Below, one piece after another: positions 34,161 through 42,859 of a stretch of 64,000 nt of DNA; within the stretch, counting starts at the first letter, position 1, and every line of letters begins with the position of its first letter. This DNA comes from an uncultured Oscillospiraceae bacterium (lineage in GTDB: Bacteria; Bacillota; Clostridia; Oscillospirales; Ruminococcaceae): contig UQMF01000002.1 in the NCBI GenBank assembly GCA_900542145.1, forward strand, positions 1 to 64,000, in the 5' to 3' direction. The notes below the pieces were generated by a model that was not told the DNA's origin, did not search any database, and was given only the letters and a program-made list of their open reading frames with translations. A program made the translations under genes and the position numbers.

Positions 34161-35024
34161 TTAACGCTGCTCAAGTCTGAGCGAAATGATGTCCGCTATG
34201 CCGCCGATACACTTTTTGTCGAACGCCTTTTTGGGCACAAATATGGCGGTAGAGCCGTCCTTGTAGAAAACGAACATCTTGTCGGATTCAACGAAGTAAT
34301 CCAGAGCGCTCCACGGAATCAGTTCCTGATTATCATAAATGCAGGATTCACACGCTGCAAATCCCAGCGGACTGATGAGGAACGTGATACTTTCTTCAGA
34401 CGCTGGGTCGCATCCGGCAACGGATGTGTATTTCCTCCTGGCGGCGACGTGGCAGATTATATAGATGATAAGCGTCATAATTGCTCCGCTGATCATGGAT
34501 ATCGGAATGAAGTAAAGCACGTTGCTGCGTGTAACGCCGAAAATGAGGTGAAGTCCCAGGAATATAACAAGCATAAGGATAACCGAGAGCAGCCAGAGAA
34601 CTTTCATCAGACGGAAATTCATCAGCAGGATGAAAGTGGAGGCAGCGTCGTTCTCGTCAATGATACAGCTGCCTGTGTAGCAGTCCCTGCCGGGGTCGGT
34701 TTCTATGTACTCGCTCTTGAGTGGCAATATCCGGCGCTGGTGCTCGTAAACGAACCCGCCGGATCTCTGCGCACATTCGATTATCGCAATGGCACGGAAG
34801 TAGTCCTCTCTGGCGGAGAAGTCCTTCTTGAGAATGATGTAGTCAAAGTTCTTTGTTTTTATTGTGACGCTGCGGCGCTCTTCAATTACGGAATTGACCT
34901 GGTCCCAGCTGTAGATCAGCGGAGTCGGATCGTTGGAATATATCGCAAACACATCGCCGACTATGTATGTGATTCCGGAAGTTTCGCTGTTTATCCGGAC
35001 GGGTTTTAAATCGCAGAATGCCAT
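34161..35024 (-). CDS. YcxB-like two-helix membrane protein
   Basis: This 287-aa protein has a central pair of membrane helices (about residues 140-160 and 168-190). On both sides lie soluble beta-rich domains that resemble PH-like/YcxB folds. The C-terminal part, with IPWSALDYFVESDKMFVFY then IFVPKKAF, matches the YcxB-like C-terminal pattern. The N-terminal part has a similar SWDQVNSV segment, suggesting an internal duplication. Function of the family is unknown. ATG at 35024 is chosen because GGAAGG lies 8 bases upstream; a GTG nine bases earlier is the alternative. Confidence 0.75.
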   Translation of the reverse strand: MAFCDLKPVRINSETSGITYIVGDVFAIYSNDPTPLIYSWDQVNSVIEERRSVTIKTKNFDYIILKKDFSAREDYFRAIAIIECAQRSGGFVYEHQRRILPLKSEYIETDPGRDCYTGSCIIDENDAASTFILLMNFRLMKVLWLLSVILMLVIFLGLHLIFGVTRSNVLYFIPISMISGAIMTLIIYIICHVAARRKYTSVAGCDPASEESITFLISPLGFAACESCIYDNQELIPWSALDYFVESDKMFVFYKDGSTAIFVPKKAFDKKCIGGIADIISLRLEQR

Positions 35025-35059
35025 AGCTGCCACCTTCCAAATATATTATACTATTATTT

Positions 35060-35088
35060 ATTATAGCATATTTTCTTCCTGTTGAAAA
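35060..35088 (-). promoter_or_regulatory. Promoter of the YcxB-like gene pair
   Basis: On the minus strand TTTTCA (35083-35088) and TATAAT (35060-35065), 17-bp spacer. The -35 box is weak and a second TATAAT lies further downstream. Confidence 0.6.
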
Positions 35089-35120
35089 GGGGTTTGCTTA
35101 AAAAAAATAGAATATTTTTG

Positions 35121-35157
35121 TAAAAAAACAGACAGAACGCAATAGCATCCTGTCTGT
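35121..35157 (-). terminator. Terminator of the GH95 gene
   Basis: On the minus strand ACAGACAG pairs with CTGTCTGT (35128-35157 on the plus strand), with an inner GC/GC pair around AATA, followed by a run of seven T residues. Confidence 0.85.
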
Positions 35158-35164
35158 GTGGATT

Positions 35165-37444
35165 TTAGAAAGCAAGTTCCTGTGCCTTGCCCTTTTCGGT
35201 TTCAAGGCTGATAATACGTTTTCCGCTGTTTGTGGGGATCTCAAGAACGCATTTTCCGCCGAGTTTGGGCATGATACGGACGTGGTTGACCGCGCCATTT
35301 TCCCAACTGGCGTCGATCACGAATCCGCCCCGGGCGCAGAGTCCCGTGAAGCTGCCGCTGCGCCATTCGTCCGGACGTGCCGGAAGAATCCGGATAAGTT
35401 CCTCGTGGCTCTGTATCAGCATTTCCGCGATTCCGGCGGAGGCTCCGAAGTTTCCGTCGATCTGGAACGGCGGGTGAAAATCCCACAGGTTCTGGAATGT
35501 GCAGCTTTCCAGAAGTCCGCGGAGCAGCTTGTAGGTGCGGTTTCCGTCGCCGGTGCGTGCCCACAGGTTGACCTTGTAAGCCCTAGCCCAGCCCGTGGAT
35601 TCATCTCCGCGGTCGTTCATGGTGGCGATGGCTGCCTTCATAAGATCCGGACGGGAGCGGTTTATCTGCTTGCCGGGATAAAGTCCCATAAGGTGGGAGA
35701 TGTGACGGTGGTTCTTCTGGATCTTGCTGCGGTCGAAGTCCGGCTCGTCCTCCTCGTACCATTCCTTGAGAAGCCCGGTCTTGCCGATGTGGTAGGGCTT
35801 GAGCATGGGGAGTATCTCGCGGACCTTTCCTGCAAGCTCCGGGTCGGTGTTAAGTTCTGCGGACGCCTTCAGGAAGTCGATGAACAGCTGCTCGATAAGG
35901 CTCTGCTCGTAAGTGTTTCCGATAGTTGCCGGGCCGTGCTCCGGGGAGTACGTCGGCGAAGAAACCATTCTGTCCTGCTTCTTATCGTAGATAAGCCACT
36001 GGACGTAGAATCTCACGCTCTCGCGCATGATCGGGTAAATGCTGTCGCGCAGGTAATCCTTGTTGCCGGTGAATTCGTAGTGCTCCCAGAGATTCTGCAT
36101 GAGCCACGCCACCGCCGCTGTTGACCAGCCCCAGTAGAATTCCCAGCCGGGTGCGGTCCAGCCGAACGGAGAGCACTGCGTGTGGGCAGTCCAGCCATTC
36201 TCGGGTTTGTCGGGAGTGCTCTCGATACCGTAGTATTCCTTGGCGGTAATGCGTCCCGGCTCCCTCAGCGAATTCAGAAAATCCGTGAGCGGAGGTACAG
36301 TTTCCGCGAGGTTGGTGTTGTAGGCTCCCCAGTAGTTCATCTGGAGATTCACATTTATATGGTAGTCGCAGCACCATGGCGGAGTATTGCTCTCGTTCCA
36401 CACTCCCTGGAGGTTAGCCGGCAGCGAGCCAGTCCTGGAGGAGGAGATGAGCAGATATCTGCCGTAGCTGAAATACAGCGTTTCAAGGCGGTTCATTGCT
36501 GATCTGTCACCGGCGCGGTAGGCTTCCAGCAGCTTGTCGGCAGGGAGTTCCTTTTCATCGTTGTTGAGCCGGAGGGTGACCCTGGAGAACATCGCGGAAA
36601 AGTCGTTGAAGTGTTCCTCGTAGAGGGCGTCCCAGCCAAGGCGCTCTGCGGTGTGCAGAAGCGGCATGGTAACGCTCGCCGGAGCGGTTTCAGTGCGGTA
36701 TTTCGGGAACTTCATGTCGTAGTCCGTTGCGGCGCAGAAATACACGACAGCTTCCGAAGCGCCCTTTACGATGATGGAATCCCCACCGGTGATAACTTCT
36801 CCGTCGGAATACACGCGGAATCTTGCGTCAAAGCGCATGCCGTTGTCCTCGGCAACGCCGGAGCAGATGAGGGTGGAGTTTTCCGAAGTGATTTGTCCGG
36901 AATGGGTCTTATCAAGAGAAAGCCTGAATCCCAGCGCACCCTTTTCGGATGCGGTGAACCGGAATGCGATAACTCTTGCCGGGTAGCTTGCGAAGGCCTC
37001 GCGGGTGTGCTTTACGCCGCCGGAGGTGAATTCGCATGAATACAGCGACTTGCCGAGGTCAAGGCTGCGGCAGTAGCCGGAAACGTCCTCGTCCGGCAGG
37101 TCGAAATTTAGCACCATGTCACATAGAAGCAGGTAGCTTCCGAAATCGCCGTCGCCGGTCAGCATGGGGAGGAGTTCCTCCGCCTTTTTGTTTTCGCCGG
37201 CGGCGAGATAGTCCTGCACCTGCTTTACATATTTGTAGCGGTCACGGTGATTTCCGCCATAGTAGTCTGGGCGCGCTGCGCAGGGACCGCCTGCCCAGAA
37301 AGTTTTCTCGTTAAGCACCACGCGCTCGGTCCGGATTCCGCCGAACATGCTTGCGCCCATGTAGCCGTTGCCAATGGGCAGGCAGGTCTGTTCCCAAAGA
37401 CCGAAATCCCCGGGATGGTCAAAATATATGCGATCTGTTCTCAT
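35165..37444 (-). CDS. Glycoside hydrolase family 95 (alpha-L-fucosidase type)
   Basis: This 759-aa protein matches GH95. The N-terminal beta-sandwich domain starts GLWEQTCLPIGNGYMGASM. The (alpha/alpha)6 catalytic barrel has the conserved INVNLQMNYW with Asn364 and Asn366, and a SPTYSPEHG segment that should hold the general acid Glu. Inverting GH95 enzymes cleave alpha-1,2-fucosyl or alpha-galactosyl links, for instance in xyloglucan or host glycans. No signal peptide is present, so it should act on imported oligosaccharides. The start at 37444 is preferred over an in-frame Met further upstream, which would lie almost at the transcription start. A TetR gene is directly upstream. Confidence 0.92.
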   Translation of the reverse strand: MRTDRIYFDHPGDFGLWEQTCLPIGNGYMGASMFGGIRTERVVLNEKTFWAGGPCAARPDYYGGNHRDRYKYVKQVQDYLAAGENKKAEELLPMLTGDGDFGSYLLLCDMVLNFDLPDEDVSGYCRSLDLGKSLYSCEFTSGGVKHTREAFASYPARVIAFRFTASEKGALGFRLSLDKTHSGQITSENSTLICSGVAEDNGMRFDARFRVYSDGEVITGGDSIIVKGASEAVVYFCAATDYDMKFPKYRTETAPASVTMPLLHTAERLGWDALYEEHFNDFSAMFSRVTLRLNNDEKELPADKLLEAYRAGDRSAMNRLETLYFSYGRYLLISSSRTGSLPANLQGVWNESNTPPWCCDYHINVNLQMNYWGAYNTNLAETVPPLTDFLNSLREPGRITAKEYYGIESTPDKPENGWTAHTQCSPFGWTAPGWEFYWGWSTAAVAWLMQNLWEHYEFTGNKDYLRDSIYPIMRESVRFYVQWLIYDKKQDRMVSSPTYSPEHGPATIGNTYEQSLIEQLFIDFLKASAELNTDPELAGKVREILPMLKPYHIGKTGLLKEWYEEDEPDFDRSKIQKNHRHISHLMGLYPGKQINRSRPDLMKAAIATMNDRGDESTGWARAYKVNLWARTGDGNRTYKLLRGLLESCTFQNLWDFHPPFQIDGNFGASAGIAEMLIQSHEELIRILPARPDEWRSGSFTGLCARGGFVIDASWENGAVNHVRIMPKLGGKCVLEIPTNSGKRIISLETEKGKAQELAF

Positions 37445-37488
37445 TTGTGCAAAAAAATCCTTCCGTAGATGTATTTTCATACACTGAT

Positions 37489-37517
37489 ATTTTACCACAA
37501 AGTCAGCGTAAAGTCAA
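37489..37517 (-). promoter_or_regulatory. Promoter of the GH95 gene
   Basis: On the minus strand TTGACT (37512-37517) and TAAAAT (37489-37494), 17-bp spacer with extended TG-G, starting just after the stop codon of the TetR gene. Confidence 0.85.
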
Positions 37518-37523
37518 TAAGAG

Positions 37524-38075
37524 TTAGATTTCTGCCGATTTAAGTTCGGAGATAATGCAGTTCGTTATACGGGTGATGATCTCATATTCCTCACAGCTGT
37601 CCGGTTCCTTGTCGGGGGAATTCTCAGCAACGGTGTAGAACGTTCCCTGGATTATGAATGTGAGCACCACGTCGTTCTGCCTGGAGTGAAGCCCTGGAAA
37701 TTCCGCATAAAGCCGCGCCTTGATGCGCTGTTCTATCTTGTTGGCGAAATTCCCGTGCCGGGAGCCGGAGAATATGCTGTTCAGAAGCCGGCGCTTGTTC
37801 ATGAACGCCCGGAAAAGCTCCGAGGCATGCTTCCTCGGGTCCTCAAGATATTTATTCAGACCCTGGATATCGCTGAGAATATCGTCGATAACCTCGTCCT
37901 CAATCTCCTCCGCCAGCGAATAAATATCGGAATAATGCAGGTAGAAAGTAGCCTTGTTGATCTCAGCCAGCCTGGAAAGCTCGGTCACGGTGATCTTCTC
38001 AATGGGCTTCTTGCGGCGCAGTTCCAGAAATGCTTTCTTGATCGCCGCCTTGGTTTTTTGTATTCTGAGATCCAT
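37524..38075 (-). CDS. TetR/AcrR-family transcriptional regulator
   Basis: This 183-aa protein begins with a TetR helix-turn-helix (residues about 8-52; ITVTELSRLAEINKATFYLHY is close to the family pattern, followed by YSLAEEIEDEV). The C-terminal domain resembles the TetR_C_33/DhaS-like group. GGAGG lies 5 bases before the ATG. It precedes the GH95 gene on the same strand and is divergent from glgB, so either could be a target. Its own promoter overlaps a palindrome that may be its operator. Confidence 0.9.
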   Translation of the reverse strand: MDLRIQKTKAAIKKAFLELRRKKPIEKITVTELSRLAEINKATFYLHYSDIYSLAEEIEDEVIDDILSDIQGLNKYLEDPRKHASELFRAFMNKRRLLNSIFSGSRHGNFANKIEQRIKARLYAEFPGLHSRQNDVVLTFIIQGTFYTVAENSPDKEPDSCEEYEIITRITNCIISELKSAEI

Positions 38076-38185
38076 ATTTTCCTCCGGTTAATGGACAAAT
38101 ATTTATCATAGTCGCATAATAGACTTATTTCGGCTTCTGTCGCTTGAACGTTAGCCGTTTATATTATATAATGAAATATAGTATA

Positions 38186-38217
38186 ATTATATCGTAAAAT
38201 GCCCAGGTTGTCAACCT
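38186..38217 (-). promoter_or_regulatory. TetR-gene promoter with a palindrome over the -35 box
   Basis: On the minus strand TTGACA (38209-38214) and TATAAT (38186-38191) are 17 bp apart. The -35 box lies within a perfect 13-bp inverted repeat AGGTTG-T-CAACCT (38205-38217). A weak plus-strand TATAAT for glgB overlaps at 38182-38187, so a repressor bound here could control both directions. Confidence 0.75.
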
Positions 38218-38243
38218 ATTTTTTACAATTTGGAGGTATTATT

Positions 38244-40085
38244 TTGAATATTCGGGAATTCAACTCCGGCGACTGCTTTGATGTCTATAAGTGGCTCGGG
38301 GCGCATTACAACGGCTTCGGGACGATGTTCAGGGTATATGCGCCGAACGCAGACGGAGTGTCTGTAATAGGCGATTTCAACGGCTGGGAGGACTGGTATC
38401 TCAACCGCACCGGCGACGGGAAGTTCTGGGAGCTGTTCATTGACGGAGCGAAGCCGGGGCATATGTACAAATACAAGGTGTACCACGGCGGAAACTGCGT
38501 TGAGCATTGCGACCCGGTAGGTTTCGGCATGGAACTGCGCCCGAAATTCGCCTCAATCATCAGAAAGATGGATTTCGACTTCGGTGACCTCGACTGGATG
38601 CAGAACCGTCACACCTGGCACGGGGACGCGCTGAATATTTACGAAGTACATCTTGGCAGCTGGCGCACGGATCCTGATGACGAGAACGGCTGGTACAAGT
38701 ATGAGGAGATAGCGCCGCGGCTGGTGAAGTACTGCAAGGAGCACGGCTACAACTGCATTGAGCTAATGCCGCTGAACGAATATCCCTGCGACGAAAGCTG
38801 GGGATACCAGGCGACGGGATTTTTCGCGCCGACCTCCAGATATGGCACGGCGGACGGACTGAAGAAGCTGGTAAGCATCTGTCACAAGAACAACATCGCC
38901 GTATTGATGGATTTCGTTCCGGTGCATTTTGCGGTGGACGGATACGCGCTGGCACAGTTTGACGGAACTCCTACCTATGAGTCGCAGTTCAGGGACATCG
39001 CATACAGCGAGTGGGGCAGCTGCAATTTTGACTTCACCAAGGGTCCGGTGTGCAGCTTCATGAAATCCGCGGCTAATTACTGGCTTTCGGAATACCACTT
39101 TGATGGATTGCGCATGGACGCCATCAGCCGCGTTATCTATTACATGGGCGATCCGTCGAGAGGAGAGAACGTGTGCGGTATACGTTTTCTGAAATCCCTG
39201 AATCGCGGGCTGAAATGGATCCACCCGTCCGCAATACTCTGCGCGGAGGATTCTACCGACTATCCTATGGTGACCAAGGCTGTTGACGAGGGCGGACTTG
39301 GTTTTGACTACAAGTGGGATATGGGCTGGATGAACGACACGCTGGATTACTTCCGGACGCCGCCGGGAGAACGTGTTGACCATTATCACAAGCTGACGTT
39401 CTCCATGCTGTATTACTACAGCGAGAAGTACATCCTGCCGCTTTCCCATGACGAGAATGTCCATGGAAAGGCTACCATAATCCAGAAGATGGCAGGCGGA
39501 TACGACGACAAATTTCCCCAGGCGAGGGCGTTCTATATGTATATGTACGCGCACCCGGGCAAGAAGCTGAATTTCATGGGCGGCGAGATAGCGCAGTTCC
39601 GTGAGTGGGACGAAAAGCGCGAGCAGGACTGGGATATACTGAAATACCCCATGCATGATGGATTCATGCACTTTATGAAGAAGCTGTGCCGCATGTATCT
39701 GGATCTCCCGGCGCTTTCCAGGTGGGACGATTCTGCGGAGGGATTCCGCTGGCTGGATTGCAGCAGTCCGCTGCGGCGCTGCTATACTATATTAAGGAGC
39801 TGCGACGGCGGCAAGCCTGTTGTGGCGGTATTCAACTTCTCTGATGTACTACAGGAGGGATACACGCTGAACATCGGGGCAGGGAAGAAGCTACGGCTGC
39901 TGCTGGATTCCACGGAGGACAGGTACGGCGGCTGCGCTCCGCATTATCCGGGCACAGCAACTGCCGGTGCAGACGGCTGCGTGAAACTGAACGTCCCGAG
40001 GTATTCCGCGGCGTATTACGAGCTGGACGATGTTCCGGCGACTGCTTCCGCGAAGCCCAGGAAGCGTACCGTAAAGAAAAAGTGA
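38244..40085 (+). CDS. glgB: 1,4-alpha-glucan branching enzyme
   Basis: This 613-aa GH13 enzyme forms alpha-1,6 branches in glycogen. It has an N-terminal CBM48-like domain (residues about 10-110), the (beta/alpha)8 barrel and a C-terminal beta domain. Catalytic residues are Asp292 in DGLRMD, Glu335 in AEDS, and the transition-state pair in SHDEN (401-405). The last about 25 residues are Ala/Lys-rich. The start is TTG at 38244, with GGAGG 7 bases upstream; an ATG at 38199 would lie inside the divergent promoter. No other glg genes are in the window. Confidence 0.94.
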   Translation: MNIREFNSGDCFDVYKWLGAHYNGFGTMFRVYAPNADGVSVIGDFNGWEDWYLNRTGDGKFWELFIDGAKPGHMYKYKVYHGGNCVEHCDPVGFGMELRPKFASIIRKMDFDFGDLDWMQNRHTWHGDALNIYEVHLGSWRTDPDDENGWYKYEEIAPRLVKYCKEHGYNCIELMPLNEYPCDESWGYQATGFFAPTSRYGTADGLKKLVSICHKNNIAVLMDFVPVHFAVDGYALAQFDGTPTYESQFRDIAYSEWGSCNFDFTKGPVCSFMKSAANYWLSEYHFDGLRMDAISRVIYYMGDPSRGENVCGIRFLKSLNRGLKWIHPSAILCAEDSTDYPMVTKAVDEGGLGFDYKWDMGWMNDTLDYFRTPPGERVDHYHKLTFSMLYYYSEKYILPLSHDENVHGKATIIQKMAGGYDDKFPQARAFYMYMYAHPGKKLNFMGGEIAQFREWDEKREQDWDILKYPMHDGFMHFMKKLCRMYLDLPALSRWDDSAEGFRWLDCSSPLRRCYTILRSCDGGKPVVAVFNFSDVLQEGYTLNIGAGKKLRLLLDSTEDRYGGCAPHYPGTATAGADGCVKLNVPRYSAAYYELDDVPATASAKPRKRTVKKK

Positions 40086-40093
40086 TATGTGAT

Positions 40094-40118
40094 TTCCCCC
40101 GGAACATTTCCGGGGGAA
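40094..40118 (+). terminator. Hairpin after glgB
   Basis: An 11-bp perfect stem TTCCCCCGGAA / TTCCGGGGGAA with a 3-base loop starts 8 bases after the stop codon. No T run follows (TATCTGG), so termination may be partial. Confidence 0.6.
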
Positions 40119-40185
40119 TATCTGGCTCTGTTATCGCATTCTCAGAGATTATGAAAAAAATATCGAAAAAAATTTTAAAAAGGGG

Positions 40186-40214
40186 TTGACAAATTTACCG
40201 GGGTGTGATATAAT
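40186..40214 (+). promoter_or_regulatory. tRNA-Ser promoter
   Basis: TTGACA (40186-40191) and TATAAT (40209-40214) are perfect consensus with 17-bp spacing and extended TG-A. An A/T-rich run (40151-40180) upstream looks like an UP element, as expected for a stable RNA gene. Confidence 0.92.
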
Positions 40215-40267
40215 AGACAAGTCGATGAGAGATACGACGAAAAACAAAATCTCCAATAGCTATGAAT

Positions 40268-40358
40268 GGACAGGTGGCTGAGCTGGTCTAAGGCGCACGA
40301 TTGGAAATCGTGTAACGATTAAACCCGTTCGAGGGTTCGAATCCCTCCCTGTCCGCCA
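40268..40358 (+). tRNA. tRNA-Ser (anticodon GGA)
   Basis: This 91-nt class II tRNA has a 7-bp acceptor stem (GGACAGG / CCTGTCC) with discriminator G and encoded CCA. The anticodon stem is CACGA / TCGTG around TTGGAAA (anticodon GGA), there is a long variable arm with AACG / CGTT, and the T arm is GAGGG-TTCGAAT-CCCTC. It has its own promoter and terminator, so it is a single-gene unit. Confidence 0.97.
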
Positions 40359-40361
40359 AGT

Positions 40362-40391
40362 ATCCCCAGGTTTTTTCCTGGGGATTTTTTT
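40362..40391 (+). terminator. tRNA-Ser terminator
   Basis: ATCCCCAGG-tttttt-CCTGGGGAT followed by TTTTTTT, directly after the CCA end. Confidence 0.93.
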
Positions 40392-40411
40392 GTTAAAGCT
40401 TGCATAAATTA

Positions 40412-40440
40412 TTGACAATTCCGCATTTTAGTGATATAAT
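40412..40440 (+). promoter_or_regulatory. aspS promoter
   Basis: TTGACA (40412-40417) and TATAAT (40435-40440), 17-bp spacer with TG-A. A leader of about 125 nt precedes the likely TTG start; it has no terminator hairpin, so no T-box is indicated. Confidence 0.88.
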
Positions 40441-40570
40441 AAATTGTTGAATTATGCGAAAGGCTGTGATATTATGCGGCATAACAATGCCGGTCATAAT
40501 TATGATGACCAGAAGTAAGTACTTTTCCCGTCGTGAGCGGCGGATATTATATTTGAAAGGATTGAATCAA

Positions 40571-42343
40571 TTGTTCAGAGAGAACGAATACCGCACGCAG
40601 TACTGCAACGCGGTGACAGAAAACGATATAGGCAAGAAAGTAAGAGTTGCCGGTTGGGTGGAGAATATCCGTGACCACGGCGGAATCATGTTCATCGACC
40701 TGCGCGACCACTACGGTGTGGTACAGGTGGTGTTCCACAACGAGTCCCTGCTGGAGGGTATCCACAAGGAGTGCGCGGTTTCCATCTCCGGCACTGTGCT
40801 CAAGCGTGATGAGAGCACCTACAACGACAAGATCGAAACCGGTACCGTAGAGGTAGAGGCGGAGGAAGTCCGCATTCTCGGCAAGGTTACCGAGCAGCTC
40901 CCGTTCGAGGTTGCTACTTCCCGCGAAACCCGTGAGGACGTCCGTCTGAAGTACCGCTACCTTGACCTCAGAAACAAGAAAATGCACGACAATATCGTGC
41001 TGCGTTCCAAGATTATCAGCTTCCTGCGCAACAAGATGAGCAGCATGGGCTTCCTGGAGCTTCAGACTCCTATCCTGTCCACCTCCTCTCCCGAGGGCGC
41101 GCGCGACTACCTGATCCCCAGCCGTAAACACCACGGCAAGTTCTACGCTCTGCCGCAGGCTCCGCAGATCTTCAAGCAGATCTACATGGTATCCGGCTTC
41201 GATAAGTACTTCCAGATCGCACCCTGCTTCCGCGACGAGGACGCAAGAGCTGACCGCTCTCCGGGTGAGTTCTACCAGCTCGACTTCGAGATGAGCTTTG
41301 CTACCCAGGAGGACGTTTTCGCAGTCGCTGAGGAAGTTCTCTCCGCAGTGTTCTCTGAGTTCTCTGACAAGCAGGTTTCTCCGGCTCCGTTCAGACGTAT
41401 CACCTACAAGGAAGCTATGCTGAACTACGGCTCCGATAAGCCTGACCTGCGCAATCCGCTCATTATCAAGGAGCTTTCCGACCTGTTCGTTGACAGCGAC
41501 TTCAAGCCTTTCTGCAACAAGGTCGTACGCGGTATCAGAGTTCCCGGCATGGCGAAGCAGTCCAAGACCTTTTTCAAGAGCATGGAGGAATTCGCTACCG
41601 AGGAAGTCGGCATGAAGGGACTCGGCTACTTCAAGGTTGAAGAGGGCGAGAACGGCATGTTCAAGTACAACGGCCCGATCGACAAGTTCCTGAACGACGA
41701 CCAGCGCAAGGAGCTGGCTGCACGCTGCGAGCTGGAAGTCGGCGACGTTCTGTACTTCATCGCTGACAGCAAGAAGAATGCGCCCAAGTTCGCAGGACAG
41801 ATCCGTACCGAGGTCGCTAAGCGCATGAACCTCATCGACGAGAGCCGCTTTGAGCTGTGCTTCATCGTGGACTTCCCGATGTACGAGCTGGACGAGGAAA
41901 CCGGCAAGATCATCTTCACACACAATCCTTTCTCCATGCCGCAGGGCGGACTGGACGCGCTCCTCAACAAGGATCCGCTGGATATCCTGGCTTACCAGTA
42001 CGATATCGTATGCAACGGCGTTGAGCTTTCTTCCGGCGCGGTTCGTAACCACGACCTGGACATCATGATCAAGGCGTTCGAGATTGCAGGCTACACCGAG
42101 GAGGACGTAGCAAGCAAGTTCGGCGCACTGTACAACGCATTCAAGTTCGGTGCTCCGCCTCATGCAGGTATGGCTCCCGGCGTGGACAGAATGATCATGC
42201 TGCTGACCGGCGAGGAGAGCATTCGCGAGATCATCGCATTCCCGCTGAACTCCAACGCGCAGGATCTGCTCCTGGGCGCTCCGACCGAGGTCACAGAGCA
42301 GCAGCTGCGTGAAGTACACATCAAGGTACGCAAGCAGATGTGA
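40571..42343 (+). CDS. aspS: Aspartyl-tRNA synthetase
   Basis: This class II synthetase of about 590 aa has an N-terminal OB-fold anticodon domain (VRVAGWVENIRDHGG, IDLRDHYG), the catalytic core with motif 2 CFRDEDARADRSPGEFYQLD, the bacterial GAD insertion (about 290-410) and motif 3 GMAPGVDRM. It charges tRNA-Asp, and also tRNA-Asn if the non-discriminating form; sequence alone does not decide this. The start is put at TTG 40571, which has AAAGGA 9 bases upstream and gives the usual N-terminus. In-frame ATG codons further upstream would add up to 39 residues without a ribosome site. Confidence 0.95.
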   Translation: MFRENEYRTQYCNAVTENDIGKKVRVAGWVENIRDHGGIMFIDLRDHYGVVQVVFHNESLLEGIHKECAVSISGTVLKRDESTYNDKIETGTVEVEAEEVRILGKVTEQLPFEVATSRETREDVRLKYRYLDLRNKKMHDNIVLRSKIISFLRNKMSSMGFLELQTPILSTSSPEGARDYLIPSRKHHGKFYALPQAPQIFKQIYMVSGFDKYFQIAPCFRDEDARADRSPGEFYQLDFEMSFATQEDVFAVAEEVLSAVFSEFSDKQVSPAPFRRITYKEAMLNYGSDKPDLRNPLIIKELSDLFVDSDFKPFCNKVVRGIRVPGMAKQSKTFFKSMEEFATEEVGMKGLGYFKVEEGENGMFKYNGPIDKFLNDDQRKELAARCELEVGDVLYFIADSKKNAPKFAGQIRTEVAKRMNLIDESRFELCFIVDFPMYELDEETGKIIFTHNPFSMPQGGLDALLNKDPLDILAYQYDIVCNGVELSSGAVRNHDLDIMIKAFEIAGYTEEDVASKFGALYNAFKFGAPPHAGMAPGVDRMIMLLTGEESIREIIAFPLNSNAQDLLLGAPTEVTEQQLREVHIKVRKQM

Positions 42344-42364
42344 TCTGCTCAATAGAGCAATTCA

Positions 42365-42394
42365 GCGCCCGTCTGGTTACAGACGGGCGCTTTT
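42365..42394 (+). terminator. aspS terminator
   Basis: An 11-bp perfect stem GCGCCCGTCTG / CAGACGGGCGC with a GTTA loop, followed by TTTTC. Confidence 0.9.
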
Positions 42395-42415
42395 CGTATA
42401 TCAGCAGCATATACA

Positions 42416-42447
42416 AATAAAACCGGGCGGATTCCAGATCCGCCCGG
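42416..42447 (-). terminator. Terminator of the ilvA-ridA operon
   Basis: On the minus strand the 10-bp stem (plus-strand CCGGGCGGAT 42423-42432 with ATCCGCCCGG 42438-42447) is followed by TTTTATTT. Confidence 0.9.
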
Positions 42448-42469
42448 CAGCTTTATGCCTGGGAGTACA

Positions 42470-42841
42470 TTATACTTCCGCAATTACCTCTACTTCGACG
42501 AGAGCGCCCTTGGGGAGGCTCAGTCCGCCGACGCAGGAGCGTGCCGGCTTGGTGGTGAAATACTCGCCGTAAACGGCGTTGAATGCTGCGAAGTCGTTGA
42601 TGTCATGCAGGAAGCATGTGGTCTTGACTACCTTTGTCAGATCGGAGCCAGCTTCGGTAAGTACTGCCTTGAGATTTTCGCATACCTGCTTGGACTGCGC
42701 TTCTATTCCGCCTTCAGCGATGTTGCCGGTAGCAGGAACTATTGCGATCTGACCGGAGGTGTAAACCATGTTGCCTACTATCTTTGCCTGGGTGTAGGGT
42801 CCGATTGCTGCTGGGGCATTGTTGGTGTGAACGTCTTTCAT
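42470..42841 (-). CDS. ridA: RidA family 2-iminobutanoate/2-iminopropanoate deaminase
   Basis: This 123-aa protein of the RidA/YjgF family hydrolyses reactive enamine/imine intermediates made by PLP enzymes such as threonine dehydratase. GPYTQAKIVGNMVYTSGQIA and the C-terminal ARSCVGGLSLPKGALVEVE stretch are typical and include the active-site Arg. It lies 18 bases downstream of ilvA, so the imine producer and its scavenger are made together. AAAAGGAG precedes the start. Confidence 0.96.
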   Translation of the reverse strand: MKDVHTNNAPAAIGPYTQAKIVGNMVYTSGQIAIVPATGNIAEGGIEAQSKQVCENLKAVLTEAGSDLTKVVKTTCFLHDINDFAAFNAVYGEYFTTKPARSCVGGLSLPKGALVEVEVIAEV

Positions 42842-42859
42842 AGTTGTTCTCCTTTTCGA

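Noticed and set aside
40441..40570. T-box leader before aspS
   Set aside because: The leader is only about 125 nt and has no intrinsic terminator or Stem I features.
40547..42352. 601-codon open frame on the minus strand opposite aspS
   Set aside because: It mirrors aspS almost exactly, shows no motifs, and arises from strong codon bias.
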